A stretch of DNA of 27,707 nucleotides from JBKHBT01 sp046542255. GTDB lineage: Bacteria > UBP14 > UBA6098 > JBKHBT01. A program made the translations under genes and the position numbers. The notes beneath the pieces are model-generated. The model was not told where the DNA came from. It worked only from the letters and a program-made list of their open reading frames with translations, and searched no databases. The stretch lies in the NCBI GenBank assembly GCA_046542255.1, contig JBKHBT010000041.1, forward strand, positions 1 through 27,707, given 5' to 3'. Below, piece by piece: positions 17,610-27,540 of this stretch. Numbering within the stretch: the stretch's first letter is position 1; each line of letters starts with the position of its first letter.

Positions 17610-17993
17610 TTAGTCGCCGATTTCGGCTTTGTAGTCATCTGCAGAAAGAAGCTCATCCAGCTCGGGTTTATTCGATAGCTTAATTTTGGCGATCCAGCCG
17701 CCGTCATAAGGTTCGGAATTTGCTATTTCGGGATTATCTTCCAGCTCTGGATTGATTTCCAGGACTTCGCCAGAAACCGGTGAGAATATATCGGAAACGG
17801 CTTTCACAGCTTCGACACTTCCCATAACATCGCCGGCTTCGTATTCATCGCCTTCGCCGGATATATCGAAGAAAACGATATCGCCCAGTTCACCCTGTGC
17901 ATAGTCGGTGATTCCAATTGTGGCGGTATCGCCATCGACTTTGACCCATTCATGGTCTTTTGTGTATTTTAGGTCATCTCTTACTTCAGACAT
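17610..17993 (-). CDS. gcvH: Glycine cleavage system H protein
   Basis: Lipoyl carrier that shuttles the aminomethyl group from the P-protein to the T-protein. The lipoyl-lysine is Lys64 in GSVEAVKAVSD; the DHEW near residue 15 and FSPVSGEV after the lysine are typical. The frame is open upstream to 18065, but AAGGAGG ends a few bases before the ATG at 17993. That start gives 127 aa beginning MSEVRDDLKYTKDHEW, the normal H-protein length. It is the first gene of the operon. No gcvT or lipoamide dehydrogenase gene is in the window, so T and L proteins must be encoded elsewhere. Confidence 0.97.
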   Translation of the reverse strand: MSEVRDDLKYTKDHEWVKVDGDTATIGITDYAQGELGDIVFFDISGEGDEYEAGDVMGSVEAVKAVSDIFSPVSGEVLEINPELEDNPEIANSEPYDGGWIAKIKLSNKPELDELLSADDYKAEIGD

Positions 17994-18270
17994 TTTGCCT
18001 CCTTTTATTGGCTGTTTTACAAACAAAATTTCATAAAATTTACTATTTATATAGAATTTAAGCAAGTAATTTACCTATTTACAGAGATTTGTTGATGAAT
18101 TATTTCTCTTTAATTCAAAAACAAACTTAACCTTGCTTATAATAATAAATTCAATTTCTTCAGACTGATACACCACTATAAACTTTGATATCTAAACGAA
18201 AATTTAACTTTACATGATCAACTAACGATATATTTTCTCCTCGGTATTGAATTTTTAGAAGGGAGCCTCG

Positions 18271-20664
18271 ATGAAAAAAATACTCGTTTTAATAGCATGT
18301 GTAACGATTGCCTTTGCAGATAAAACCGGCACAATAGAAGGCACCATTACAGCCAAAAATACCGACGAACCGCTTCCGGCTGCCAATATAATCTTAATTG
18401 GCGAAAAACTGGGGGCAGCAACAGACATCCATGGGAAATATTTCATCGAGAATGTTCCGATAGGGAGCCATGATGTAAAAGTAACTATGGTCGGCTATAA
18501 ACCAATTATCAATAATCGAGTCATTGTCAAATCCGGCAGGCCGGCTGTTCTGGATGTTCAGCTCGAGGTGGATGTTTCCGAGACAGAGAAAATTGTCGTG
18601 AAGCCGACCTATTTCAAGAAGACAAAGGATGCTGCCGTATCATCGCGCAATATGGACTATGAAGAAATCGCAGTTCAGCCTGGTGGCTCTTTCGATATAC
18701 AAAGGTCTATGCAGGCTCTGCCCTCGGTGGTTTCTTCCGCCGATACAGATAATGAGATAATCGTGCGCGGCGGCAATTATGGCGAGAATCTTTTCATGAT
18801 AGATAATATCGAGATTCCCAATCCCAATCATTTCGGCTGGATTGGAACCGGCGGCGGGCCTATTTCCGCTATTTATATGGATTTTGTCGAAGAAGTCGAT
18901 TTTATTGCAGGAGCATTTCCTGCCAAATTCGGCGATAAGGCTTCCAGTGTATTGGATATCCATCTTCGTGAAGGCTTGAGAGACCGTTTTCATTTCAAGG
19001 CCGATTTGGGCATGTCGGGAGTCGGAGGAAATATCGAAGGCCCTTTGCCCGATAAAAAAGGGTCATATATGCTCGCATATCACAAAAGCTTCCTCGATCT
19101 CATTGCCAATACATGGGGAATGACTTCGATACCACAATATTGGAATACTCAGGGCAAACTAAACTATGATTTTTCACCAAGGCTGAAAGCCAACTTCTTC
19201 GGCATGTTCGCCAAGGACTGGATAGAAATCGATTCTCGCGAAGAAAGCTATATGGACGAAGACGAGGATCATTGGTATGTCGAATCCAGGACAGACCAAT
19301 TTACACTCGGAGGAAGCCTGAAGAAAATCTATAATAAAGGCTATGGCATGATTACTCTCTATGGAAGCTCCCATCATTGGGATGAATTTACTGTGGATGC
19401 CGATGATCATTCTGATCTCTGGAATGAAAGCGATATCACAGAGTCCAAAATCGCAGCAAAATTCGATATGCTATATAATCCATATAAATCCAATGAACTT
19501 TCTGCTGGGCTTTATGCACGATACAATATATTCGACTATGACTATTATGACGATATCGACACGCTTTATTATTACTATCCGGGAACCGATTCTATCATTG
19601 GCTCGACAGGATATGTTTTCGGCAAAGATACATTTTCGGAGGAATCGACTGGCAAGCTTGGTGGTTATGCTCAGTATCGCCATCATTTTGGCCCGCTTTT
19701 TTATGCTATGGCTGGCGTTCGTGTCGATTATTTGGAATACACCAATCGTTTATATATCTCACCAAGAGCAACTATAACATATAAACTTACTTCAGAGACA
19801 GATATTTCTCTGGCATACGGCCGGCACTATCAATCGCCGACATGGTTTGAATTGGCTTTTAATGGCAAAAAAAGGCCGCTGGATTATTATTATGCCGATC
19901 AAGTTGTCATCGGTATCGACCACCTATTCGCAGATGATATTCGTGCAACTGCGGAAGCATATTATAAAAGGTATGAAGACTATCCAATCCAAAAGAGCAA
20001 TACAACACCGGAACCATTCGACCAAGAATATTACTATGTCAATGAAGTCGAAGGATATGCTCAGGGAATCGAATTCTTTCTGCAGAAAAAGGTCAAAAAG
20101 AATTTCTGGGGTACTGCATCGTATTCATATTCAATCGCCCGCAATAAAGACCCGAGAAGATCATTCTGCCCCGATACTGGAGAATGTATCTACAATGAAT
20201 ATCCAAAGTCATTCGACTATGGCCATGTCGCCACCGGTGTCCTGGGCTATCGCCGTGAATTTATGAATGAAGAGTGGTATAAAGATTTGCAGGGTAAATT
20301 TTGGTGGGAAGCCATTAGCTGGATTCCGGGCATGCCTTCCGATGAAAGCGAATATTCGGTTCGCTTTAGATATCTTGGCAAAAGGCCGATGCAGCAGCCA
20401 GTTTATCACGATACCCTGCGAACATGGACAATAGAACCGGATCAGGCATATATGACGGGGAGAATACCAGCATATTCATCACTCGACCTGAGATTGCAAT
20501 CAAGATGGTATTCAGGGAAATTCACTGTGTTTACATATATAGAGCTGGACAATTCGTTAAATAATAAGAATATCTGGTATTATCAATACAACCCGGATGG
20601 CTCGATCGATACTATCTACCAGCGTGGGCGTATGTTTGTCGGCGGCGTGATTGTCGAGTTTTAG
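18271..20664 (+). CDS. TonB-dependent outer-membrane receptor
   Basis: A short signal peptide (residues 1-16, ending Ala-Phe-Ala) precedes a carboxypeptidase-regulatory-like domain (about 20-105: GTIEGTITAKNTDEPLPAAN, then a DIHGKYFIENVPIG turn). The plug domain spans about 110-215, with MQALPSVVSS, a VRGGNYGENLFMIDNIEI segment and FGDKASSVLDI. The rest is a beta-barrel rich in aromatic residues that ends in Phe, as outer-membrane proteins usually do. Length (797 aa) is normal. It would take up a ligand across the outer membrane using TonB-ExbBD energy. No SusD-like partner is adjacent, so the ligand (metal chelate, peptide or glycan) cannot be assigned. GGGAG before the ATG supports the start. 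It is divergent from the gcv operon. Confidence 0.93.
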   Translation: MKKILVLIACVTIAFADKTGTIEGTITAKNTDEPLPAANIILIGEKLGAATDIHGKYFIENVPIGSHDVKVTMVGYKPIINNRVIVKSGRPAVLDVQLEVDVSETEKIVVKPTYFKKTKDAAVSSRNMDYEEIAVQPGGSFDIQRSMQALPSVVSSADTDNEIIVRGGNYGENLFMIDNIEIPNPNHFGWIGTGGGPISAIYMDFVEEVDFIAGAFPAKFGDKASSVLDIHLREGLRDRFHFKADLGMSGVGGNIEGPLPDKKGSYMLAYHKSFLDLIANTWGMTSIPQYWNTQGKLNYDFSPRLKANFFGMFAKDWIEIDSREESYMDEDEDHWYVESRTDQFTLGGSLKKIYNKGYGMITLYGSSHHWDEFTVDADDHSDLWNESDITESKIAAKFDMLYNPYKSNELSAGLYARYNIFDYDYYDDIDTLYYYYPGTDSIIGSTGYVFGKDTFSEESTGKLGGYAQYRHHFGPLFYAMAGVRVDYLEYTNRLYISPRATITYKLTSETDISLAYGRHYQSPTWFELAFNGKKRPLDYYYADQVVIGIDHLFADDIRATAEAYYKRYEDYPIQKSNTTPEPFDQEYYYVNEVEGYAQGIEFFLQKKVKKNFWGTASYSYSIARNKDPRRSFCPDTGECIYNEYPKSFDYGHVATGVLGYRREFMNEEWYKDLQGKFWWEAISWIPGMPSDESEYSVRFRYLGKRPMQQPVYHDTLRTWTIEPDQAYMTGRIPAYSSLDLRLQSRWYSGKFTVFTYIELDNSLNNKNIWYYQYNPDGSIDTIYQRGRMFVGGVIVEF

Positions 20665-20696
20665 CTGAGGGCTGAATAATCCCAAATTAGGATACT

Positions 20697-22022
20697 TTAT
20701 CTGTTTCGTCTTTGCTTATTTAGCTTTTGTTGCCAATTTGGGTCTTCATATTCGCCAATAACTGTCGAAGATAATAGCTCCATTTTTCCGATATTTAATT
20801 TGTCGCCAAATATGAACTCTCCATCGACATCGCTTCCGGTATATATCCATTTTTCCCATGCATTGGTTTCGCTTGTGAATGGATGTCTTTCGATATAGTC
20901 TGGCGGGCCGTATTCTATGTATATCTTGCCCATATCGGTTTTATAGCCATCTTTCCTTCCTTCGCCGGTTTCGAAAGCCTGCGCTGCATATGCCCAATTC
21001 TCCAGAAAAGCTTGCTTTTGCTTTTGGCCTTCTGTGGTATCATTTCTGGCCCAGTAGTTTTTCCAGTAGTCGTATTTGGTCTCTGGATTCAGGGCATCGA
21101 AGGCTCTTTCTTCCGAAGTAGGCAATAGAAAACGCATCATTCGGGTAAGAAGATCTGTTTCTTCGGGAGAAAGCTTCTGCCTGTCCTGCGTTTTCTTTTT
21201 GATAACTGTAAAACCCCGCTTTTTGATATCGGTGTCTTTTCCTTTCTGGTCAGAAAGTTTGACTACCAGGTCATAGTCGCCTTCATAAAGGCCTGTAACA
21301 TTCATCTCATTGAAAGCCACGCCTTCTTTGGGAATATCTATTTCACGGAATTTGCGGATCATATTGCCATTAGTATCTTCTATTCCAAGAAAGAGCCGCG
21401 AATCTTCATAGTTATATAATTCATAGGTAAATTTCATCATAGGGAAGTATGGCGTATAGACGGCCCGTGGATAAGGCAATATCTTAATATTATATTTTGT
21501 AAACAAGCTTGAATCCGGCATTCCGACTTTGCCGATAAGGTAAATATCGCTAAGCCTCGGCTCCTCGACAGAATAATCATCGACAGTGAAATTTAGTTTT
21601 TTGCTCATTTGCTTTTTCCTATCGGCGGCATCTGTTATTATAACTACTGCTTTATAATTTCCCGACAATAGCGCAAATGGATAAAGCTCGATAAGGTGAT
21701 ATGGATTCTCTGGAGATATTCCGGGTTGCACATATATCTCTCTTTTTAGAGAAAGAGAATCGATTATATTTTCTTCCGAATCCATCAATGTCATCGAGAT
21801 ATTGATGGCGCCTTCATGCGAGCCATCATTATTTTGAACCATCTCTATATCCTGTCGGGCATAGGAAAGATAGATTTCGGTATAGCTGGTATCGCCCGGC
21901 ATACCTTTATAGGATGCTGCCTGAAGTGCAATATCGAATAAATCATCGTTTACCCCATATATCGAAAGAATCGATATCAATATGGAAAGTATTATTATTT
22001 TTCGCAAATTAGCCCCTTTCAT
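20697..22022 (-). CDS. Exported GWxTD-domain protein
   Basis: A signal peptide with a long Ile/Leu/Ser core precedes a beta-rich middle region (about 25-270). The C-terminal part has the GWxTD pattern: GYKTD at 359-363 followed by MGKIYIEYGPPDYIE, with Tyr in place of the usual Trp. GWxTD proteins are widespread in FCB bacteria, but their function is not known to me. The ATG at 22022 lacks a Shine-Dalgarno. AAAGGGG lies just inside it, five bases before a TTG at 22005-22007, so translation may really start there and give a more ordinary signal peptide (MRKIIILSILIS). It converges with the TonB receptor gene at a 32-base gap with no convincing terminator. Confidence 0.83.
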   Translation of the reverse strand: MKGANLRKIIILSILISILSIYGVNDDLFDIALQAASYKGMPGDTSYTEIYLSYARQDIEMVQNNDGSHEGAINISMTLMDSEENIIDSLSLKREIYVQPGISPENPYHLIELYPFALLSGNYKAVVIITDAADRKKQMSKKLNFTVDDYSVEEPRLSDIYLIGKVGMPDSSLFTKYNIKILPYPRAVYTPYFPMMKFTYELYNYEDSRLFLGIEDTNGNMIRKFREIDIPKEGVAFNEMNVTGLYEGDYDLVVKLSDQKGKDTDIKKRGFTVIKKKTQDRQKLSPEETDLLTRMMRFLLPTSEERAFDALNPETKYDYWKNYWARNDTTEGQKQKQAFLENWAYAAQAFETGEGRKDGYKTDMGKIYIEYGPPDYIERHPFTSETNAWEKWIYTGSDVDGEFIFGDKLNIGKMELLSSTVIGEYEDPNWQQKLNKQRRNR

Positions 22023-22140
22023 AATATATCAAATGCTTTTTACAAGATAAGTTATAGCCAGCGAAATTTCAATGATTTTCATTCTCTTCTAAAACTATAT
22101 ACAAACATTATATATAACGCAACGGCTTTACTGGTGTTTT

Positions 22141-22177
22141 AGCCAGGAATTATGACAATGCGGAACAGGGCATTGTC
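22141..22177. repeat. Palindromic repeat element, copy 1
   Basis: GACAATGC (22154-22161) and GCATTGTC (22170-22177) form a perfect 8-bp stem around GGAACAGG. The same palindrome occurs in inverted orientation at 27616-27639, and the flank TTTAGCC...TATGACAATG is also shared, so the repeat unit is longer than the stem. There is no T tract after it. Confidence 0.8.
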
Positions 22178-22206
22178 TGCCCATATCGATAGTAATATTT
22201 AATCGC

Positions 22207-22235
22207 TTGTTTAGTTTATAACTTGCTTTTATATT
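22207..22235 (+). promoter_or_regulatory. Possible promoter for the two-domain M16 gene
   Basis: TTGTTT (22207-22212) and TATATT (22230-22235) are 17 bases apart. The -10 is the same hexamer as at the GT9 and groES promoters; the -35 is weak. The start point near 22242 leaves a leader of about 24 bases before the chosen ATG. Confidence 0.4.
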
Positions 22236-22265
22236 GACTTGTGAATCGATTTGATGTGGAGGAAA

Positions 22266-24788
22266 ATGAATAGGCCATATATAATAGAATTAGATAATGG
22301 ATTAAAACTTGTATTTGTCGAAAATCATCGATATCCAAAGGTAGAAATTCTCGCAACATATAGAGTTGGCGCCATCGATGAGGATGATGACCATGATGGT
22401 GTCTCGCATTTTTTGGAACATCTGCTTTTTAAAGGCACTTCCAATAGAACCGATATAGAGCTTAAAGAAAGTGTTGCTGCTATCGGCGGTTCTATTAATG
22501 CATCAACGATGAGTGCATCTACGATGTATACTCTGAGCATACCGGCAAGCAGTATTAAAGAAGCTATCGATTTGCAAGCCGATCAATTGCAAAATTCATT
22601 GATACTCAAAGAGCAGGTAGAGCGAGAACGCGCCGTAGTTCAGGAAGAAATCCGTATTTCTCTGGATAATCCGCTATGGTGTACTATGGAAAAAATGCTC
22701 CAGACGATGTTCAAAAAGCATCCATTGCGCCGGACTATTTTGGGAAGTTATGACCTTATCGGAAGTGTTCCACGAGACAGAATTTATAATTATTATCGGC
22801 ATCATTATGTGCCAAATAATATGGCTTATATTTTCGTTGGTGATTTTGAGATTGCCGAGATTTATCCGCTTCTCGAAGAAAAATGGGGGCATCTTGCATC
22901 GAGGCAAATCCGAAAGCCCAGGCTATTCGAACCACAGCAGACGCAGCCTCGGACAAAGATCATAAAAAGCGATATCAATCAATCGGTTTTGATGTATGGA
23001 ATCAGGACACCGGGAATAAAAGACCCTGACTTTCACAGCATACGTGCTATTATCAGTTATTTGACCAGTGGCAGAAATTCCAAATTGCATAAAAGGCTAA
23101 TCTCAGAGGAAAAGCTGGCGCATTCTATATTCACTTATGGAGATTCTCTGTCATATATGGGATATTTCCTAATCGGTGTCCTCGCAGGCGATGATGCCGA
23201 TATCGAAAAAATTCAGAAGATTATTATGGAAGAGATCGAATATGTCAAAAATTTCGGCATGGATGACATGGAATTGAAAAGGGCAAAAAACCGGCTTCTT
23301 CTGGCCAAAGACAGGTCCGAGGAGTCATTTTCTGGTATCGCTTATGGCCTCGCCAATGATTTTGCAACTGTTGGTATCTCAAAAATCGATAATGAAAGAA
23401 ATGAAATACTCGATATCGATACAAGGAGCGTAATCCGCGCTGCGAACTACTATTTCTCGCTATCAAGCCGCGCAAATTGGGTAATAAATATCCCTGATAG
23501 GATGAAAAGACCGAAAATTATCACATCAGATAAAAAACTCCGCAAAAGGTTTATCAAGCAGGAGGATTTCATCAAGCTGGATAATGGCCTTCATGTAGCA
23601 ATGGCACGCGAGAAGAAGCTGAATCTTATCCATACATCGATAGTCAGCCGCCCATCGACAGAGAGCGAATCACCACGACTGTGCGGAATCAATAACCTGG
23701 CGCTTCATTCGATGCTTTATGGCACAAAGGCCAATCCCGGCGAGAGTTTTGATGAAGAGGCTGCAAATATCGGTGCCATTTTCGGCACTGCTGCCTGGAA
23801 GGAGATGAAATATTTTGCCGGTTCGGTAATTCCAGAGAATATCGACAGGTTTTTAGAGCTATTCTATGAGGTTCAGATGGAACCCGATATGTCCGAGCGC
23901 GCCATTGAGATTGTCCGCCATAGGACATTAAAACAGATCAAATCTGCTGTCGATGTTCCGATGCATTATCTTTTCCGAAGATGGCGCGTAACTTTATTTG
24001 GCAATACCGGTTATGGTTTGCCGGACAATGGCTTCCTGGAGAATCTGCCCAAAATTGAGCATGAAAAAATCCGCCAATATGCAGCAAATTTAATAAATCC
24101 TGCTGAATCACTATTTCTAATAACTGGCGATTTCGACCGTGACGAGATGCTCGAAAAATTGAACCGTTCTTTCGGCCAGATACCATCGAAACCGGAAATC
24201 CCATTACCGAATGCAGAATTTGTCGATAAGCATGATATCATCGAAGAGTCGAATCATTTTCAGACTGTTATTGCTCTTGCGGCTCCAGGTTTACCCTATG
24301 AAAACCCCAGCAGTGCCGGCCTTTATATGGCTATGATGATTCTTGGCAGTGGCCTGTCATCGCGGTTTTTCAAAAATATTCGTGATAAGGAATCGCTGGC
24401 ATATTTTATTGGTGGTGAGAGTGTATCTAAGTATCGTGTTGGCGCTATTGTCGCCTATCTGGGAACTGCGCCGCAAAATGAAAAGCAGGCAATATCCAGC
24501 CTCAATCGCGAACTCGAGCTTGCCGCTAATAAAGGATTTACGCAGGATGAGCTCGATAGGGCGATTGCAATGTTCAAGGGAAGATGGCTATCCTATGGCG
24601 AAAACCCAAAAATGGCGCTTCTGCGGGATTATGCTGATTTCCTCTACGGCTATAATTTGAACTTCACCAAAGACTATTATTCGCGAATGGTGAACTGCAC
24701 TCTTGAAGAAGCTAATAATGCAGCTAGTAAATATCTAAAGCCGGGACTATTTAGAAAATTCATCTATCGAGGCAAAAAACCGAGTTGA
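22266..24788 (+). CDS. Two-unit M16 zinc peptidase (pitrilysin/processing-peptidase type)
   Basis: Both M16 halves are fused in one 840-residue chain. The first unit is active in appearance: HFLEH at 48-52 and Glu128 in VVQEEI, 76 residues after His52. The second unit (from about residue 435, starting LDNGLHVAM) has NLALHSMLYGT where the zinc motif would be, so it lacks HxxEH and is the non-catalytic partner, as is usual. Its last part shows LGSGLSSRFFKNIRDKESLAYF, the conserved C-terminal M16 segment. The frame opens at a TTG (22251) with an ATG at 22254, but TGGAGG (22257-22262) sits just before the ATG at 22266, which I chose. No signal peptide is seen. It is unrelated in position to the shorter M16 at 3959, so the window encodes two such enzymes. 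Confidence 0.92.
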   Translation: MNRPYIIELDNGLKLVFVENHRYPKVEILATYRVGAIDEDDDHDGVSHFLEHLLFKGTSNRTDIELKESVAAIGGSINASTMSASTMYTLSIPASSIKEAIDLQADQLQNSLILKEQVERERAVVQEEIRISLDNPLWCTMEKMLQTMFKKHPLRRTILGSYDLIGSVPRDRIYNYYRHHYVPNNMAYIFVGDFEIAEIYPLLEEKWGHLASRQIRKPRLFEPQQTQPRTKIIKSDINQSVLMYGIRTPGIKDPDFHSIRAIISYLTSGRNSKLHKRLISEEKLAHSIFTYGDSLSYMGYFLIGVLAGDDADIEKIQKIIMEEIEYVKNFGMDDMELKRAKNRLLLAKDRSEESFSGIAYGLANDFATVGISKIDNERNEILDIDTRSVIRAANYYFSLSSRANWVINIPDRMKRPKIITSDKKLRKRFIKQEDFIKLDNGLHVAMAREKKLNLIHTSIVSRPSTESESPRLCGINNLALHSMLYGTKANPGESFDEEAANIGAIFGTAAWKEMKYFAGSVIPENIDRFLELFYEVQMEPDMSERAIEIVRHRTLKQIKSAVDVPMHYLFRRWRVTLFGNTGYGLPDNGFLENLPKIEHEKIRQYAANLINPAESLFLITGDFDRDEMLEKLNRSFGQIPSKPEIPLPNAEFVDKHDIIEESNHFQTVIALAAPGLPYENPSSAGLYMAMMILGSGLSSRFFKNIRDKESLAYFIGGESVSKYRVGAIVAYLGTAPQNEKQAISSLNRELELAANKGFTQDELDRAIAMFKGRWLSYGENPKMALLRDYADFLYGYNLNFTKDYYSRMVNCTLEEANNAASKYLKPGLFRKFIYRGKKPS

Positions 24789-24800
24789 TATTGACAAAAA

Positions 24801-24974
24801 GCCCCTCTAAATCTCCCCGAAGGGGAGACTTAAGCTGCTTTGACGGAAGATATTGAAATAGAAAACTAAACAAATCATCATTCCAACACTCTGCGAAGAA
24901 CAAAGCCTTACCACCCAACCCTCGTTCCAACGCTTCGCGTGGAACGCCACGCCACATAACAACGCTCCGCGTTG
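24801..24974. repeat. Cluster of three intergenic palindromes
   Basis: Hairpin 1 is TCTCCCC-GAA-GGGGAGA (24812-24828), flanked by GCCCCTCTAAA and CTTAA, without a T run. Hairpin 2 is CGTTCCAACGC-TTC-GCGTGGAACG (24923-24946), one bulged A. Hairpin 3 is CAACGC-TCC-GCGTTG (24960-24974). Hairpins 2 and 3 share an ACGC-TYC-GCGT core, as expected of a dispersed REP-like family. Confidence 0.65.
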
Positions 24975-25043
24975 ATTTTACAGCCCATAAAACCACCTAA
25001 TATATTAATTCCACATTAAAATACATAAAACTCGATTTTTCTC

Positions 25044-25071
25044 TTGCCAAAATCTTTAATGCATATATATT
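25044..25071 (+). promoter_or_regulatory. groESL promoter
   Basis: TTGCCA (25044-25049) and TATATT (25066-25071) are 16 bases apart, each 5 of 6 to consensus. Initiation would fall near 25078, inside the inverted repeat at 25070-25095. Confidence 0.6.
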
Positions 25072-25095
25072 AGCAAACAATGAAAAGGTTGCTAA
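25070..25095. promoter_or_regulatory. CIRCE-like inverted repeat (putative HrcA operator)
   Basis: TTAGCAA (25070-25076) and TTGCTAA (25089-25095) are perfect 7-base inverted arms. Taken as 9-base arms, TTAGCAAAC and GGTTGCTAA each match the CIRCE consensus (TTAGCACTC-N9-GAGTGCTAA) at 7 of 9 positions, with an 8-base spacer. The element overlaps the end of the -10 and the expected start site of the groESL promoter, where a repressor would act. Confidence 0.55.
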
Positions 25096-25205
25096 AAAGA
25101 GCAGATAACCAATTGAAAAGTAAAGAGTTAATAAATCAGGAAACAATAGCACTGAATTGAGAATAGGCTAAATGCTATCTAATAATCAAAATACCAAACA
25201 AAAAG

Positions 25206-25226
25206 TCATCACTAAATCCGTGATGA
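25206..25226 (+). promoter_or_regulatory. Leader hairpin next to the groES ribosome site
   Basis: TCATCAC (25206-25212) pairs with GTGATGA (25220-25226) around a 7-base loop. The stem ends four bases before AAGGAGG (25231-25237). It could influence mRNA stability or ribosome access; no function is shown by the sequence alone. Confidence 0.4.
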
Positions 25227-25242
25227 AGCAAAAGGAGGAATT

Positions 25243-25521
25243 ATGAAGCTCAAGCCTCTACACGACCGTGTACTCGTAAAACCAGAAGAGGTCGAAAAAA
25301 AGACAGAAGGCGGACTCTATATTCCAGATACCGCAAAAAAAGAAAAGCCACAACGTGGCGAAGTTGTAGCAGTTGGCGAAGGCCAGGGCGATACACCGCT
25401 CAAGGTCAAAGAAGGCGATAAGGTACTATTCAGCAAATTTGCCGGCAATGATATTACAATCGAAGATGTCGAATATCTGATTATGAGAGAAAACGACATT
25501 CTCGCAATAATCGAAGACTAA
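25243..25521 (+). CDS. groES: Co-chaperonin GroES
   Basis: Heptameric 10-kDa lid of the GroEL chamber, cytoplasmic. MKLKPLHDRVLVKPEE is the family's N-terminal strand, the mobile loop is EKKTEGGLYIPDTAKKEKP (about 18-36), and GDKVLFSKFAG plus the closing ENDILAIIE are typical. At 92 aa it is the usual length. AAGGAGG lies a few bases before the ATG. groEL follows after 23 bases, so they form the groESL operon under the promoter at 25044, probably heat-regulated through the inverted repeat. Confidence 0.98.
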   Translation: MKLKPLHDRVLVKPEEVEKKTEGGLYIPDTAKKEKPQRGEVVAVGEGQGDTPLKVKEGDKVLFSKFAGNDITIEDVEYLIMRENDILAIIED

Positions 25522-25544
25522 TATAGATTTAAGGAGGAAATACA

Positions 25545-27194
<1,650 letters not shown>

Positions 27195-27244
27195 GTCATT
27201 CTCAATCCGGCTCTAAGTAGCCTGATACTTATCACATAGATTAT

Positions 27245-27275
27245 GAAGACCCCTCTTATTTTGAGAGGGGTTTTC
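27245..27275 (+). terminator. Rho-independent terminator of groESL
   Basis: GAAGACCCCTCT (27245-27256) pairs with AGAGGGGTTTTC (27264-27275), 12 bp with one G-T pair, around the loop TATTTTG. The right arm and following bases are T-rich. The core stem ACCCCTCT/AGAGGGGT is also the core of the terminator at 10674. Confidence 0.85.
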
Positions 27276-27389
27276 TTTTGAAAGGCGCTTTTTTTGTGGA
27301 TTTAATTGCATTGATTAGCAAAGCCCAAAAAGTAAAGACACAATAAATTGTGCATCTACTCAAATCGATAAAGTATTCAGGTTTTGGAA

Positions 27390-27540
27390 TTACCTGATGA
27401 GCGTTATCGTACCCTCACAAATAATTTCGCCATCACGCGAGATGATATAGAAATATAAACCCGTCTTGGCTTTCTTGCCGTTTTGGTCCCTGCCGTCCCA
27501 AAGCCTTTCCTGGAAATCGGTATAGCGGTTTACAACATCA
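27390..27540 (-). pseudogene. Remnant of a FlgD-like / sorting-type C-terminal domain
   Basis: On the minus strand about 50 residues end in a stop at 27390-27392 and contain LWDGRDQNGKKAKTGLYFYI, the W-D-G-x-D-x-x-G-x-x-x-x-x-G-L-Y signature, followed by a strand ending TITLIR. This is the usual C-terminal end of exported FCB proteins with FlgD-like Ig or sorting domains. The open frame continues to 27701, but its upstream half is antisense to the NHL-gene fragment and to a palindrome, and it does not look like protein. I read this as the tail of a gene whose front was lost or rearranged. An assembly join could also explain it. Confidence 0.6.

Larger units (their letters stand above)
24789..25242. 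other. Gene-free region with palindromes and the groESL control region
   Basis: No convincing coding sequence is present in these 454 bases. The left half holds three hairpin-forming sequences (24812-24828, 24923-24946, 24960-24974). The right half holds the groES promoter, a CIRCE-like inverted repeat, and a leader of about 165 bases ending in a small hairpin and AAGGAGG. Confidence 0.8.

Noticed and set aside
17994..18270. Possible glycine riboswitch upstream of gcvH
   Set aside because: I read the minus strand of this AT-rich gap for the GGAGAG-type core and paired aptamers of the glycine riboswitch and saw none; the leader has only the ribosome site.
24812..24828. TCTCCCC/GGGGAGA hairpin as the terminator of the M16 gene
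   Set aside because: No T run follows on either strand; a dispersed repeat is the better reading.
24789..25242. CRISPR-like array among the intergenic hairpins
   Set aside because: The palindromes differ in sequence and spacing and there are no regular spacers or cas genes.
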